DNA of 64,000 nucleotides from Celeribacter indicus (GCF_000819565.1 NZ_CP004393.1:3410001-3474000); one strand, 5' to 3'; shown: positions 46,208 to 60,058, numbered from the stretch's first letter. Notes: generated from the letters alone by a model not told the origin. Numbers and translations: made by a program.

Positions 46208-47086
46208 ATGATCATCTCCATCCATATCGGAGCGCATTGCACGGGCGGGGCGCAGCTCATGCGCGGGCTTCTCAAGAACAAGGCGGTCCTCGCGGAACAG
46301 GGCGTCGCCGTGCCGCCGCCCTCCCGCTACCGCGATCTCCTGCCCGACGTGATGAAGAAGGTGAAGAGCGACCGGGCCAGCCCGGAGACGCAGGAGATGC
46401 TGCTCGACCACATGCTCGAGCTCGAGGAGCCGCAGCGGATGGTTCTGAGCTACGAGGACGTCATCTGCATGCCTCCGCTCGTCTTCGAGAAAGGCGTGTT
46501 CTACGGCAAGGCGGATTTCAAGCTGCCCTGGCTGAGGAACGTCTTTGCCGGCCACGAGGTCGAATTCGTGCTCGGGCTGCGCAATCCCGCCACCTTCATC
46601 CCCGAGGTCTTCGCGCGCTGCGGGCCGAAGATGACCTACGAGACCTTCATGGCGGGCACCGACCCGGAGGCGCTGCGCTGGTCCGACCTGCTGCACACGA
46701 TCCGGCAGGTCTGCCCGGATGCCGGGCTGACCTGTTTCGCCTATGAGGACACGCCGATCATCTGGGCGCAGCTCATGCGCGAGGTGACGGGCATCGGCCC
46801 CTCGGTGCCGATCTCCGGCGGGCTCGACATCCTCGCCACGATCATGACGCGCGAGGGGGTGAAACGGCTGCGCACCTATCTCAACACCCATCGGCCGCAG
46901 AACGAGGCGCAGCGGCGCAAGATCCTGATGGCCTTTCTCGACAAATATGCCGAGGAGGAGGCGCTGGAGACGGAGATCGCGCTGCCCGGCTGGGACGCGG
47001 CGCTGGTAGACCGCCTCACCGATCTCTACGAGGAGGACCTCCTGCGCATCGAGGGGATGGAGGGCGTGCGCTTCCTCCCGCCATAG
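46208..47086 (+). CDS. Sulfotransferase-like protein with a degenerate P-loop
   Basis: 292-residue protein. The beginning IISIHIGAHCTGGAQLMRGL copies the PAPS-binding P-loop of bacterial sulfotransferase-like proteins (pattern HIGxHKTGTT) but has Cys in place of Lys and Gly-Ala in place of Thr-Ser. A second conserved strand EVEFVLGLRNPATFIP matches the 3'-phosphate-binding RNP region. Catalysis is doubtful. Divergent from the permease; no operon partner. Function unknown. Confidence 0.6.
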   Translation: MIISIHIGAHCTGGAQLMRGLLKNKAVLAEQGVAVPPPSRYRDLLPDVMKKVKSDRASPETQEMLLDHMLELEEPQRMVLSYEDVICMPPLVFEKGVFYGKADFKLPWLRNVFAGHEVEFVLGLRNPATFIPEVFARCGPKMTYETFMAGTDPEALRWSDLLHTIRQVCPDAGLTCFAYEDTPIIWAQLMREVTGIGPSVPISGGLDILATIMTREGVKRLRTYLNTHRPQNEAQRRKILMAFLDKYAEEEALETEIALPGWDAALVDRLTDLYEEDLLRIEGMEGVRFLPP

Positions 47087-47396
47087 GGGCGCCCCTCCCG
47101 AGGCGCACCCCCGCCGCGCCCCGGACGTTCCGCGAGTCGGAGAAAGCGCGTTTTCACCGCAATTGCCCGAAAGGACCGCGCGAGGCGGGCGCGATCCAGG
47201 CGCCCGGTGGCGTATCCTTGCCGATCTTGCCGACGGAAAAGGCGCTCCCGGCGCCGCGTCGACGTTTCCTCCGCCTGTCTTCGCCCGGTCGGTGCGACCT
47301 GTTGGCTCATCCGCCCCGCCCTGCCCGTCCCGCCCGGCCCTGCGACACCTCCGCACGAACCGCCCGGCACCGCCTGCGGCCGGCCTCCACGGGCAG

Positions 47397-47443
47397 GTTT
47401 CACCGGAGTTTTACCGGGAGTTTCACTGGGAGTTTCACCGCGA
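47397..47443. repeat. Four tandem 11-12-base repeats (GTTTCACCGGGA-like)
   Basis: Units GTTTCACCGGA, GTTTTACCGGGA, GTTTCACTGGGA and GTTTCACCGCGA follow each other directly, about 60-100 bases upstream of the OxyR-like site. The step is close to one helical turn. Two to three mismatches per pair indicate an old array. Function unknown. Confidence 0.8.
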
Positions 47444-47499
47444 AAAGCAGGCATGGGGCGGATAGGGACCGACCGCCCCCGCGCCGCGACGGAGTGTCG

Positions 47500-49816
<2,317 letters not shown>

Positions 49817-49883
49817 CCGGTGTGACCGGACCGGGATCCTGAAACCATCGGGCGGCAGGGCTCTCCCTGCCCCCCGATACTCT

Positions 49884-49913
49884 GAAGCCCCGCCTTGGCG
49901 GGGCTTCTTTCTT
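49884..49913 (+). terminator. Intrinsic terminator of katG
   Basis: GAAGCCCCGCC (49884-49894) pairs over 11 bp with GGCGGGGCTTC (49897-49907), with only two unpaired bases between so the loop must open, followed by TTTCTT. Confidence 0.85.
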
Positions 49914-50016
49914 GCGTATGTTTCTTTGAGTATTTGGGGCACAAAGGAGACCGCGGCGCGCGCCGGATCTCCCCTTCGCCGCCTCCATCGGGCGGCGGTC
50001 TGAGGCGCGGCGGCGC

Positions 50017-50289
50017 TCAGCTCATGCCGAGCGCTTCCTTGTACATTTCGAGCACGGCCTCTTCCTCCGCGATCTCGTCGGTCGATTTCTTGCGCAGGGC
50101 GATGATCTTGCGCATCGCCTTGGTGTCGTAGCCGCGGCCCTTCGCCTCGGCCATCACCTCTTTCTGCTGATCGGCGATGTCCTTCTTCTCGAGCTCCAGA
50201 CGCTCGTAGCGCTCGATGAACTGGCGCAGCTCGTCGGCGGTCACGCGATAGGAGCTGGCGGGGCCGGTGTCGTTCTCGTCGTCCATCAT
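50017..50289 (-). CDS. gapR: GapR/DUF2312 family nucleoid-associated protein
   Basis: 90-residue helical protein. TADELRQFIERYERLELEKKDIADQ forms the coiled-coil dimer segment; the basic KGRGYDTKAMRKIIALRKK is the DNA-contact part known from Caulobacter GapR, which tracks overtwisted DNA. The C-terminal ILEMYKEALG-like end is conserved. Start at the first of two tandem ATGs, AGG six bases upstream. Single gene. Confidence 0.88.
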   Translation of the reverse strand: MMDDENDTGPASSYRVTADELRQFIERYERLELEKKDIADQQKEVMAEAKGRGYDTKAMRKIIALRKKSTDEIAEEEAVLEMYKEALGMS

Positions 50290-50476
50290 GTCGAACCTGT
50301 CCTCGTCATGTCGTTGTCTTCGTTCGGAGCCGATCCCTACCCGCCCCTCCGCGCCAAGGCAAGCCTCCCGGCACGGGGTGTGCGGGCACGCGCTGCGACA
50401 CGGCGCGCTTGCGCCGCGGCGGCGAAGCGGCTAGGCGGTCGGGAGACGAATTCGACGTGACACGGGGGAGAGGTTC

Positions 50477-50692
50477 ATGGAGTGGCTCATCTGGCTTGGC
50501 GCGGTCCTCACGCTCGCGGGCATCGGCCTGCTGGTCTACTGCATCGTCGCGGCGATGAAGGCGAAACGGCTCGGCGGCTCCGAGGAGGAGATCCGCGGGC
50601 GCCTGCAAAAGGTCGTGGCGCTCAACATGGGGGCGCTGCTGATCTCCGCCATCGGCCTCGGCGCGGTGACGATCGGCATCATTCTCGGCTGA
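50477..50692 (+). CDS. Small two-helix inner-membrane protein
   Basis: 71 residues with transmembrane segments at about 4-26 and 47-69, joined by a charged cytoplasmic-type loop (KAKRLGGSEEEIRGRLQK). AGAGG precedes the ATG closely. No named family recognised, but the even composition and codon use look genuine. Function unknown. Confidence 0.7.
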   Translation: MEWLIWLGAVLTLAGIGLLVYCIVAAMKAKRLGGSEEEIRGRLQKVVALNMGALLISAIGLGAVTIGIILG

Positions 50693-51035
50693 GCGGGGCA
50701 CCTGCCGCGACTCGCCTGCGCCCTCCGCCGCCCCGAGCGGGCCGGGCCCTGCCTCGTTTCGCGGCACATTCCGGCATGAGCGTCACCAAAACGGACGGCA
50801 CACCCCGTTTCGTTTCGTGTCCGGCGACAGTTTGCCCAAAGGCTGCGGAATTCCTTTTCCCTGCCGCGAAAACACCCTAATTGGATAAAAGGGCGTTAAC
50901 CAAATCCGCGCGACAACGGACAGGACGGGACCGGCGACAGCGCCGCCCGGTCGTCCGGTGCGGCGCGGGGACGCCCCCGATATGGACGACATGAACCGAC
51001 AGAGCGAAGACAGGCAGAGGACCGGGGGACAGAAC
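50693..51035. other. 343-base intergenic region
   Basis: No supported gene. An AT-rich segment at 50875-50901, with CCCT/AGGG flanking AATTGGATAAA and followed by GTTAACC, is the best candidate promoter for the following gene. The next gene's frame is open from 50958, but its first residues look non-conserved. Confidence 0.55.
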
Positions 51036-52049
51036 ATGGACAGCGCGCTTCAGACAGCCGTGAGGACGCTCGAGGACATCTCGAACCAGCCGCGCAAGGC
51101 CTGGTGCGACAGCCTGGAGGTTCTGGCCGAGGAGCACGGCTATTATCAGCCGCTGGGCGACAGCTATGCCGCCGCCTTCCTCGACGACGCGCCGCGCCTG
51201 CTCGTCACCTTCGACAGCCACGAACGCGCCACGGAACGCACCGACAACGGCTATCCCCATGGCATGACGCTCGCCGCGCAGCAGGGCTGGTCCTCGCTCA
51301 CGCTGCTCTCCCACGGGCCCGACCGCAGCGCCGACTGGTTCCGCGCGCCCGAGGTCTACGGTTATTTCGACCGGCTCGTGGACGAGGGCTTCTTCGAGGA
51401 TTTCGACCAGGTCGTGTTCTACGGCGCGGGTGCCTTCGGCTATGCCGCCGCCGCCTATTCCGTCGCCGCCCCCGGTGCGACCGTCGTGGCGATCTCGCCG
51501 CAGGCCACCCTCGACGGACGGCTCGCGTCCTGGGACCACCGGTTCCCCGAAACGCGGCGGATGGATTTCTCCTCCCGCTACGGCTTTGCCCCCGACATGA
51601 TCGAGGGCGCGGAAAAGGCCGTCGTCCTCTACGATCCGCATGTCGAGGCGGACGCCATGCACGCCGCGCTGTTTCACCGGCCGCATGTGACCCGCGTGCC
51701 CTGCCGGCTCTTCGGCGCGGATCCCGAATTCGAGATGATGGAAATGGACGCGCTCGCCCCGCTGCTCGAGGCGGCGATGCGCGGCGCGCTGACCCGGCGG
51801 GACATCACCCGCGCCCTGCGCTCGCGGCGGGAGCACAACGGCTATCTCCGCCGCCTCCTGAGCGAAGTCGGGACCGGCAACCGGCCGTTCCAGACCGTGC
51901 TGCTCTGCGGCCATGTGCTGTCGCAGCGCAAGCGGGCGCCGCGCTTCCGCCGCGCCTATGACCATGCGGTCGCGATGCTCGAGGAGCAGGGCCGGCCCGT
52001 GCCCGGCCGGAGCAAGATGCCCCCGGACCGCACGCAGGCGACCGCCTGA
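51036..52049 (+). CDS. Conserved Rhodobacterales protein, alpha/beta-hydrolase-like (often misnamed PAPS reductase)
   Basis: 337-residue soluble protein. LLVTFDSHERA, a WSSLTLLSHGPDRSADWFRAP block, and VVFYGAGAFGYAAAAYSVAAPGATVVA suggest a hydrolase-like Rossmann fold with a nucleophile-elbow-like GAGAFG where Ser is absent. Homologues are, as I recall, labelled phosphoadenosine phosphosulfate reductase, yet no PAPS-reductase P-loop or ECGLH motif is present. The start at 51036 is supported by GGGGGA; 50982 is an alternative. Convergent with ureG. Confidence 0.65.
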   Translation: MDSALQTAVRTLEDISNQPRKAWCDSLEVLAEEHGYYQPLGDSYAAAFLDDAPRLLVTFDSHERATERTDNGYPHGMTLAAQQGWSSLTLLSHGPDRSADWFRAPEVYGYFDRLVDEGFFEDFDQVVFYGAGAFGYAAAAYSVAAPGATVVAISPQATLDGRLASWDHRFPETRRMDFSSRYGFAPDMIEGAEKAVVLYDPHVEADAMHAALFHRPHVTRVPCRLFGADPEFEMMEMDALAPLLEAAMRGALTRRDITRALRSRREHNGYLRRLLSEVGTGNRPFQTVLLCGHVLSQRKRAPRFRRAYDHAVAMLEEQGRPVPGRSKMPPDRTQATA

Positions 52050-52056
52050 GCCCGGC

Positions 52057-52671
52057 TCAGGCGAGCCCCCCCTCCTCCACGACGAAGCGCGCCGCCTCCG
52101 CGACCCCCTGCCCGCTGCGCAGCGAGGCCATGACATAGGCCAGATCGCCGCGCGCGCGTTTCGTATCCGCCTCCAGAAGGGCGGGATCGACCCCGACATG
52201 GGGCGCGAGATCCACCTTGTTGACGATCAGGAGATCCGACCGCGTCACGCCCGGCCCCCGCTTGCGCGGGATGTCCTGTCCGGCGGCGGTGTCGATCACG
52301 TAGATCGTCAGGTCCGCGAGTTCCGGCGAAAACGTCGCGGCCAGATTGTCGCCGCCGCTCTCGATCAGGATCACGTCGAGATCGGGAATCGCCTGCGTGA
52401 GATCGGCCACGGCCGCGAGGTTGATGGAGGCGTCCTCGCGGATCGCCGTATGCGGACAGCCGCCGGTCTCCACCCCGCGGATACGCTCCATCGGCAGGAT
52501 CTGCTGGCGCATCAGCGCCTCCGCATCCTCGCGCGTATAGATGTCGTTGGTGATGACCGCGACGGAGAACCGCTCCGACAGGATCTTTGCGAGCGCGCCG
52601 GTCAGGGTGGTCTTGCCCGCCCCCACCGGACCGCCGATGCCGACGCGCAGGGGTCCGTTCGGTGATGCCAT
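52057..52671 (-). CDS. ureG: Urease accessory GTPase UreG
   Basis: 204-residue SIMIBI GTPase that delivers nickel during urease maturation. G1 [13 protein letters not shown], the metal-binding CPH in [16 protein letters not shown]3-like ESGGDNLAA and G4 NKVDLA are all intact. The start at [10 protein letters not shown] has AGGGAG upstream. Last gene of the ure cluster. Confidence 0.97.
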   Translation of the reverse strand: MASPNGPLRVGIGGPVGAGKTTLTGALAKILSERFSVAVITNDIYTREDAEALMRQQILPMERIRGVETGGCPHTAIREDASINLAAVADLTQAIPDLDVILIESGGDNLAATFSPELADLTIYVIDTAAGQDIPRKRGPGVTRSDLLIVNKVDLAPHVGVDPALLEADTKRARGDLAYVMASLRSGQGVAEAARFVVEEGGLA

Positions 52672-52687
52672 GTCTGTCTCCCTTCTC

Positions 52688-53323
52688 TCAGGTCTTGAAA
52701 ATCCGCACATCCATGTCCTCGTGCCGTGCCGAGGACAGGTCGGCGGCGAAACTGCCGGTGGTGAGCGTCTCCGCCCGCGTGTCGAGAGCGGCCTCCGCCA
52801 CCTCCGCGATCACCGGGTGAAGCGCGGCGAGGACGCGCTGTCCCGCCGCCTGCCCGAGCGGGACGAAGCGCACGCCCGCCGACACGAGGTTCGAGGTGAA
52901 GCCATGGAGATAGAGCGACACCACCGTCCGCGTCGCCAGCGACAGCGGCCGCGCGGCGACGCCCACCGCCACCGGAAGCGCCGAGGCGGGGATCTCCGGC
53001 CCGCCCATCTGCGCCACGGTCCGCATGAAGGCCGTGCCCTGCTCGAAGGTCTCCGCCCAGCGCTCCCTCGTCCCCGCCAGCGCCTCGGCCAGCGCCGCCA
53101 TCTCCGCCGCCTCCGCGCCCTGGCGCGTCATCGCCAGCAGCGCCGCGTCCACCCGCCCCGCGCCGAAGCGCAGCGTCGCCGCGAGCCAGTCCTGCAATTC
53201 CGTGGCCTCCCGCACCCGCCCCTCGCTCACCGCGAGTTCGAGCGCATGGGAATAGGCGAAGGCGCCGAGCGGGAAGGCGGGCGACAGCCATTGCGTGAGC
53301 GTCAGCAGGTCGCGGTCAGTCAT
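52688..53323 (-). CDS. ureF: Urease accessory protein UreF
   Basis: 211-residue all-helical protein that couples UreG GTP hydrolysis to nickel insertion. Family blocks: [21 protein letters not shown], the [20 protein letters not shown] region, and [12 protein letters not shown] at the end. The ATG at 53323 overlaps ureE by eight bases. Confidence 0.95.
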   Translation of the reverse strand: MTDRDLLTLTQWLSPAFPLGAFAYSHALELAVSEGRVREATELQDWLAATLRFGAGRVDAALLAMTRQGAEAAEMAALAEALAGTRERWAETFEQGTAFMRTVAQMGGPEIPASALPVAVGVAARPLSLATRTVVSLYLHGFTSNLVSAGVRFVPLGQAAGQRVLAALHPVIAEVAEAALDTRAETLTTGSFAADLSSARHEDMDVRIFKT

Positions 53324-53903
53324 GACTGTGCCAGGTGCGTCCTCCGTCATGGGAATGGCTGTGGCCATGGGCGGGATCATGGTCGTGAGCGTGAGGGTGG
53401 TCATGGTCATGGTGGGGATCGTGACCGCCGTGGCCGTGGTCAGGCCCGTGCGCCGGCCCGTGGTCGTGCCCCATCGTGCGCCCGTGCCCGTAGGCGCCGC
53501 CTTCGGGGCTGAAGGGGGCGACGATCTCCGTCACCGTCGCGCCGAGCTGTTCGAGCATCGCCCGCAGCACCGGATCGCGCTGGATCACCAGGCGGTCGGG
53601 CGCGATCTCGCAGGGCGTGTGCCGGTTGCCGATATGCCAGGCATAGCGCGTCACGTCCGGCCCCGTCACCTCGAACAGGGCCTCCTCGGCGGCGCGCACC
53701 GCGACCAGGGCGCCCGCCTCGGTGCGGAAGGCGTCGCCCTCCGCCACCGACACGGTCTGCGGCAGGTCGACGAAGATCACCGCGCCGCGCCCGGTCGTCA
53801 GCTTCTTGCGCCGCAGGAGCCGCTGGTCGTAGCTCAGCGACACGCTGTCGCCGGCCCCGGCGCCGCCTCCCGGCACGATCTCATAGGCTTTCGCTGCACT
53901 CAT
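53316..53903 (-). CDS. ureE: Urease accessory nickel chaperone UreE with long His tail
   Basis: 195-residue metallochaperone. The peptide-binding and metal-binding domains (IGNRHTPCEI with the conserved His) are followed by an unusually His-rich tail with about 20 histidines in the last 60 residues, which should store or deliver several Ni2+. First gene of the ureEFG group; its own promoter must lie in 53904-53992 because the preceding gene points the other way. Confidence 0.95.
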   Translation of the reverse strand: MSAAKAYEIVPGGGAGAGDSVSLSYDQRLLRRKKLTTGRGAVIFVDLPQTVSVAEGDAFRTEAGALVAVRAAEEALFEVTGPDVTRYAWHIGNRHTPCEIAPDRLVIQRDPVLRAMLEQLGATVTEIVAPFSPEGGAYGHGRTMGHDHGPAHGPDHGHGGHDPHHDHDHPHAHDHDPAHGHSHSHDGGRTWHSHD

Positions 53904-53992
53904 GACTGGACCCTCCGCTCGCTGAATTGGGAATTTCTTAACCTGTTCGTGTCAAAATGTAACGCAAGGAAACCTTCAGCCGGAGATCCCAG

Positions 53993-54325
53993 ATGTTCAT
54001 GCCCCGTTCCCCCGCCGACGACCTCGCCCGCCTGCGCGCCCAGATCGCCGTGCTGCGCGCCCGAGAGGCCGCGCTCGAGGCCCGGTTTCTCGAGATGAAC
54101 GAGACCGGCCGCTTCCCCGGCTTCACCTGCGACGTCGTCGTGTCGCGCACCGGCCACGAGATCCTCGACGTCTCGAAGCTCCCCGCGGGGATCGTCGACG
54201 ATCCGCGCTATCGCACCACGAGGCACGTCACCTCGGTCCGCATCGAGGCGCGCGATCCCGCCCGCCCCCCGGCCTGGGCCCTGCCCGATCCCGGCGACGA
54301 TTTCGACCTCATCGAACGGGACTGA
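53993..54325 (+). CDS. Conserved hypothetical coiled-coil protein inside the urease cluster, opposite strand
   Basis: 110 residues. Positions 8-35 form a coiled coil (DDLARLRAQIAVLRAREAAL), followed by a compact domain with DVVVSRTGHEILDVSKLP and ILDDPRY-like residues (IVDDPRYRTT). No signal peptide. It lies between ureE and ureC on the opposite strand and so splits the cluster into two transcription units. Related small genes occur in Rhodobacter urease clusters as I recall; function unknown. Confidence 0.65.
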   Translation: MFMPRSPADDLARLRAQIAVLRAREAALEARFLEMNETGRFPGFTCDVVVSRTGHEILDVSKLPAGIVDDPRYRTTRHVTSVRIEARDPARPPAWALPDPGDDFDLIERD

Positions 54326-54528
54326 GCATGGCACATCTCTCCGTCCCCTCACCCGGCACGATCCCCGGCACGCGACATGGGCTGTCGCGCGCGACGGCTG
54401 GCGCGCCCCGGCCCGCCGGGCCGCCCGCGCCGTCTCCTGCACATTCCGCATCCGTCCCAGTCTCCGCCTCGCCTCGCCGTCATGATCCCGCCGCCCTTTC
54501 GCCGGCGGCCCCGCCGCGCCCGGCACCG

Positions 54529-56271
<1,743 letters not shown>

Positions 56272-56283
56272 GGTCTCACCCTT

Positions 56284-56658
56284 TCACTTCATCTCGTAGG
56301 CGGCACGGATATCGGCGGTCCGCACCCGCGTCAGCCGCTCGAGGCAGGAGGAGACGATCAGCGGCCGGATCGAGCCTCCCTCGTAGACCGCCCCTTCCGC
56401 CGCACAGGCCGCGTCGCGATAGGGGATCCACTTGCGCTGCGCGTCGCGGAGCGCGCCGGCCACCTCCGGCCGCCCGGCGGAGAGGCTGTCCATCGCCGCC
56501 CGGTATGTCTCGTTCAGGTCGGCATCGGCCGCGGCATGGGCCCGCGCGGCGCAGATGTTCATGTCGGTCTGGGTCATCGCCGACGCGCAATCGACCTCCT
56601 GGGCGAGAGCGGGCGCCGGCAGCAGCCAGGCCGCGAAAAGGACATGCACGGGCTTCAT
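56284..56658 (-). CDS. LprI-type (DUF1311) exported protein inside the urease operon
   Basis: 124 residues with a signal peptide (1-19, ALAQ-EV). The LprI/DUF1311 pattern is present: [22 protein letters not shown], a [12 protein letters not shown] block and [16 protein letters not shown], with cysteines likely in disulfides. It overlaps ureB by four bases, so it is translated with the urease genes. Some LprI proteins inhibit lysozyme; a role in urease is not known. Confidence 0.85.
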   Translation of the reverse strand: MKPVHVLFAAWLLPAPALAQEVDCASAMTQTDMNICAARAHAAADADLNETYRAAMDSLSAGRPEVAGALRDAQRKWIPYRDAACAAEGAVYEGGSIRPLIVSSCLERLTRVRTADIRAAYEMK

Positions 56659-56960
56659 AGCGCGCCCATGACCTTCCGGTTGAACCCGAAGACGACGCGC
56701 GCCCCGGCCAGCGGCACGAGCGACACCTCGCGGGTCTGGCCCGGCTCGAACCGCACCGCGGTTCCGGCGGCGATGTCGAGCCGCTTGCCGCGCGCCGCCT
56801 CCCGGTCGAAATCGAGCGCCGGGTTGGTCTCGAAGAAATGGAAATGGCTGCCGACCTGCACCGGGCGGTCGCCGGTGTTGGCGACCCTGAGCCGGGTGAC
56901 CTCGGCACCGGGGTTGAGTTCGATCTCGCCGTCCGCGACGAAATATTCTCCGGGGATCAT
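56655..56960 (-). CDS. ureB: Urease beta subunit
   Basis: 101-residue structural subunit. [18 protein letters not shown] at the N-terminus and [18 protein letters not shown] in the middle are characteristic. Starts ten bases after the ureA stop. Confidence 0.96.
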   Translation of the reverse strand: MIPGEYFVADGEIELNPGAEVTRLRVANTGDRPVQVGSHFHFFETNPALDFDREAARGKRLDIAAGTAVRFEPGQTREVSLVPLAGARVVFGFNRKVMGAL

Positions 56961-56970
56961 CTCGGCCTCC

Positions 56971-57273
56971 TCATCGGATCGGGTGGTGGACGGTGACGAG
57001 CTTCGTCCCGTCGGGGAAGGTCGCCTCGACCTGGACCTCGTGGATCATGTCCGGCACGCCCTCCATACATTGCGCCCTGGTGACGACATGGGCGGCGGCC
57101 TGCATCAGCTCGCTCACCATCCTGCCGTCGCGCGCGCCCTCGACGACGAAATCGGTGATCAGCGCGATCGCCTCGGGGTGGTTGAGTTTCACGCCCCGCT
57201 CCAGGCGGTTGCGCGCCACCATCGCAGCCAGCGACACCAGCAGCTTGTCCTTTTCCCTCGGGGTCAGGTTCAT
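56971..57273 (-). CDS. ureA: Urease gamma subunit
   Basis: 100-residue structural subunit, the normal length. [20 protein letters not shown] and the end [12 protein letters not shown] are diagnostic. Second gene of the ureDAB-lprI-C unit. Confidence 0.97.
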   Translation of the reverse strand: MNLTPREKDKLLVSLAAMVARNRLERGVKLNHPEAIALITDFVVEGARDGRMVSELMQAAAHVVTRAQCMEGVPDMIHEVQVEATFPDGTKLVTVHHPIR

Positions 57274-57285
57274 GTCCGTTCCTTC

Positions 57286-58110
57286 TTACATTTGCCAGAC
57301 GCGCGGCAGCGGCGCGCGCCGGATCGTGGTGAGCGCCTCTGCCACATAGCGGCGCAGCGGATAGCCGTCCGCGGCCTCGGCGCGGATCACGAGCTTGCCG
57401 TTCCAGCCGGACACGCCGGTCCGAACCCCGTCCCGCGACAGCGGCTTGAGCAGGTCGGCCAGCGCCTCCGCGCCGCGTTCGAACAGGCCGATCGTGGCGA
57501 TCGCCCGCGCGCCGTTCAGCGTCACCGGGTGGTCGCGGAGGGCAAGCAGGGCCGCGTCGATCTCGAGCGGTTCGAGAAACTCGAGCCGCCCGGCCCGGCG
57601 CACCTCCCGCCGGTCGCGCAGATGCAGGCGCCGCACCGTCTCCCCCATCGCGGCACGTCCGAGCACCACCGTCTCGACGAAGAGGAAGCGCGCGTCGCCC
57701 GCGATCTCCGCCGTGGTGCGGCGCGACAGGCGGGCGCGGTCGAAGAGGATCGTCTCCTGCGGCAGCCAGTCGAGCCGCGCCCCCGCCCCGGCGGAAAGCG
57801 CGACCTGTACCGACGCATCCGGCCCGTCCGCGGTCGCCGCATACGCCCGTTCGGCGGTCTGGGTCGTGCCGGTGAGCGCCGTACCCGCCCCCGCCTCGAG
57901 CCGGTAGGCGAGCCGGTCGCCGGAGGTCAACCCCCCGGATGTATTGAGGAAAACCACCTCCGGCACGGGGCCGTGCACCTTCGGCAGCATCGCCTTGGCG
58001 GACCCCGACTGCGCAAGATCCACGAGCCCGCGCGCACCCATGACCACCGCGGCGTGTCCCTTGACACGCTGCATCTGCGGCGGTGTGGCGGTGCGGGTGG
58101 CGTCGAGCAT
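57286..58110 (-). CDS. ureD: Urease accessory protein UreD
   Basis: 274-residue scaffold that binds the apo-urease and recruits UreFG. Recognised by VVFLNTSGGLTSGDRLAYRLE and LPQETILFDRARLSRRTTAEI. First gene of the leftward urease operon; the promoter should lie in the 153-base gap to pyrC. Confidence 0.95.
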   Translation of the reverse strand: MLDATRTATPPQMQRVKGHAAVVMGARGLVDLAQSGSAKAMLPKVHGPVPEVVFLNTSGGLTSGDRLAYRLEAGAGTALTGTTQTAERAYAATADGPDASVQVALSAGAGARLDWLPQETILFDRARLSRRTTAEIAGDARFLFVETVVLGRAAMGETVRRLHLRDRREVRRAGRLEFLEPLEIDAALLALRDHPVTLNGARAIATIGLFERGAEALADLLKPLSRDGVRTGVSGWNGKLVIRAEAADGYPLRRYVAEALTTIRRAPLPRVWQM

Positions 58111-58263
58111 CTGGTCCTCCGGATCGTGTCCGACGCTAGACCCGAGCGGGCGGGGGCTTCAATGGCCTGGGGGCGATCGCCGGCGAAGATCCGACCATTT
58201 GCTCAAAAAATATGCAGCAACAGGGATCTGGCATGTCGCACGGGAACGCGGTAATTGAGGCGC

Positions 58264-59304
58264 ATGACCGACACACTCACGATCCTCCGCCCCGACGACT
58301 GGCACCTGCATCTGCGTGACGGCGCCATGCTCGAAGCCGTCCTGCCCGAAACCGCGCGCCATTTCGCCCGCGCCATCGTCATGCCGAATCTCGTGCCCCC
58401 GGTGGTCACGGGCGAGGATGCGGCGGCCTATCGCGAGCGCATCCTGAAGGCCAATCCGGGCCGCGGCACCTTCGAGCCGCTGATGACGCTCTACCTCACC
58501 GAGGAGACGGACCCCGAGGACGTCGCCGCCGCCCATGCCTCCGGCCTCGTGAAGGCGGTGAAGCTCTATCCCGCGGGGGCGACGACGAATTCCGCCTCGG
58601 GCGTGCGCGATTTCGACAAGGTGCGCGGCGTGCTCGATAAGATGGCCGAGATCGGCCTGCCGCTCTGCGTGCACGGGGAGGTGGTCGCCGCCGAGGTCGA
58701 CATCTTCGACCGCGAAAAGGTGTTCATCGAAACGGTTCTCGACCCGATCCGGCAGAAGACGCCGGGGCTGCGGGTGGTGATGGAACATATCACGACGCAG
58801 GACGGGGTGGAGTACGCGCGCTCGGTCGAGACGGGTCTCGGCGCGACGATCACCACGCATCACCTCGTCATCAACCGCAACCACATCCTCGTGGGCGGGA
58901 TCAGGCCGCATTACTACTGCCTTCCGGTCGCGAAACGCGAGGAACACCGCCGCGCGCTCGTGGAGGCCGCGACCTCGGGCGACCGGCGCTTCTTCCTCGG
59001 CACGGATTCGGCGCCGCATCCCGACGGGGCGAAGGAAAGCGCCTGCGGCTGTGCGGGCTGTTTCACCGCGACCAACACCCTGTCGATCCTCGCCGAGGTG
59101 TTCGAGGCGGAGGGCCGGCTCGACGCGCTCGAATCCTTCACCTCGCGCAACGGGCCCGCCTTCTACGGCCTGCCGGTGAACGAGGCCACGATCACGCTGA
59201 GAAAGGGCGCGCCGGTTTCCTACCCGGCGAAGATCGAGACGGCGGACGGGCCGGTGACCGTATTCGACCCGCAGATGCCGCTGCATTGGAGCGTCGAGGC
59301 CTGA
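58264..59304 (+). CDS. pyrC: Dihydroorotase (class II, single-domain)
   Basis: 346-residue zinc enzyme of pyrimidine synthesis closing carbamoyl-aspartate to dihydroorotate. Zinc ligands His14 and His16 ([10 protein letters not shown]), carbamylated Lys100 ([10 protein letters not shown]), later histidines in CVHGE and MEHITT, and catalytic Asp in LGTDSAPH. The ATG at 58264 is preferred over an in-frame TTG at 58255. Followed by pyrE. Confidence 0.96.
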   Translation: MTDTLTILRPDDWHLHLRDGAMLEAVLPETARHFARAIVMPNLVPPVVTGEDAAAYRERILKANPGRGTFEPLMTLYLTEETDPEDVAAAHASGLVKAVKLYPAGATTNSASGVRDFDKVRGVLDKMAEIGLPLCVHGEVVAAEVDIFDREKVFIETVLDPIRQKTPGLRVVMEHITTQDGVEYARSVETGLGATITTHHLVINRNHILVGGIRPHYYCLPVAKREEHRRALVEAATSGDRRFFLGTDSAPHPDGAKESACGCAGCFTATNTLSILAEVFEAEGRLDALESFTSRNGPAFYGLPVNEATITLRKGAPVSYPAKIETADGPVTVFDPQMPLHWSVEA

Positions 59305-59346
59305 GCAACAGGGCCCGGCCAGACAAAGACGAAGGACAGCCAGAAG

Positions 59347-60027
59347 ATGATCCCCTCCTCCTTTCCCGACGACACCGAGATCGCGCGGCTGACGGCACGG
59401 ATGCTGCTCGAGATCGGCGCGGTGAATTTCCGCCCCGAGGAGCCCTATGTCCTCGCCTCCGGCCTGCCCTCGCCGACCTATATCGACTGCCGCAAGCTGA
59501 TCTCCTTCCCGCGCATCCGCTCCACGCTGATGGATTTCCTGGCGGCGCAGATCATGCGGCAGGCGGGGTTCGAGGCCTTCGACAACGTCGCGGGCGGCGA
59601 GACGGCGGGCATCCCCTTTGCCGCGCTCGTGGCCGAACGGCTCGGCCTGCCGATGAGCTACGTGCGCAAGAAGCCGAAGGGCTACGGGCGCAACGCGCGG
59701 ATCGAGGGCGCGATGCACGAGGGCGAGCGCGTGCTCCTCGTGGAGGATCTGACGACCGACGGCGGCTCGAAACTCTCCTTCGTCGACGCGATCCGGGAGA
59801 CGGGCGCGAGCTGCGGCTGGACCGCGGTGATCTTCTATTACGGGATCTTCCCGGAGACGGAGAAGGTGCTCGGCGATCACGGGGTGAAGCTCGTCTCGCT
59901 CTGCACCTGGTGGGACGTGCTCGCGGAGGCGAAGCGGCAGAAGACCTTCGACGCCGCGACGCTCGCGGAGGTCGAGGAGTTCCTCGGCGCGCCGCGCGCC
60001 TGGCAGGAAAAGCACCGCCGGACCTGA
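59347..60027 (+). CDS. pyrE: Orotate phosphoribosyltransferase
   Basis: 226-residue enzyme converting orotate and PRPP to OMP. The PRPP-binding loop [18 protein letters not shown] and the catalytic lysine loop [15 protein letters not shown] are clear. Co-directional with pyrC after 42 bases; an intrinsic terminator follows. Confidence 0.95.
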   Translation: MIPSSFPDDTEIARLTARMLLEIGAVNFRPEEPYVLASGLPSPTYIDCRKLISFPRIRSTLMDFLAAQIMRQAGFEAFDNVAGGETAGIPFAALVAERLGLPMSYVRKKPKGYGRNARIEGAMHEGERVLLVEDLTTDGGSKLSFVDAIRETGASCGWTAVIFYYGIFPETEKVLGDHGVKLVSLCTWWDVLAEAKRQKTFDAATLAEVEEFLGAPRAWQEKHRRT

Positions 60028-60058
60028 GCCCCCCCCCCGCGCGTGCCGAAAATTTCAG

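Noticed and set aside
53331..53480. Repetitive CATGGTCATGG-like DNA near ureE/ureF as a minisatellite or CRISPR-like array
   Set aside because: It is simply the codon pattern of the His/Asp-rich UreE tail on the opposite strand.
60029..60038. Run of ten C after pyrE as a phase-variation tract
   Set aside because: It lies between the pyrE stop and its terminator, outside any coding frame or promoter spacer.
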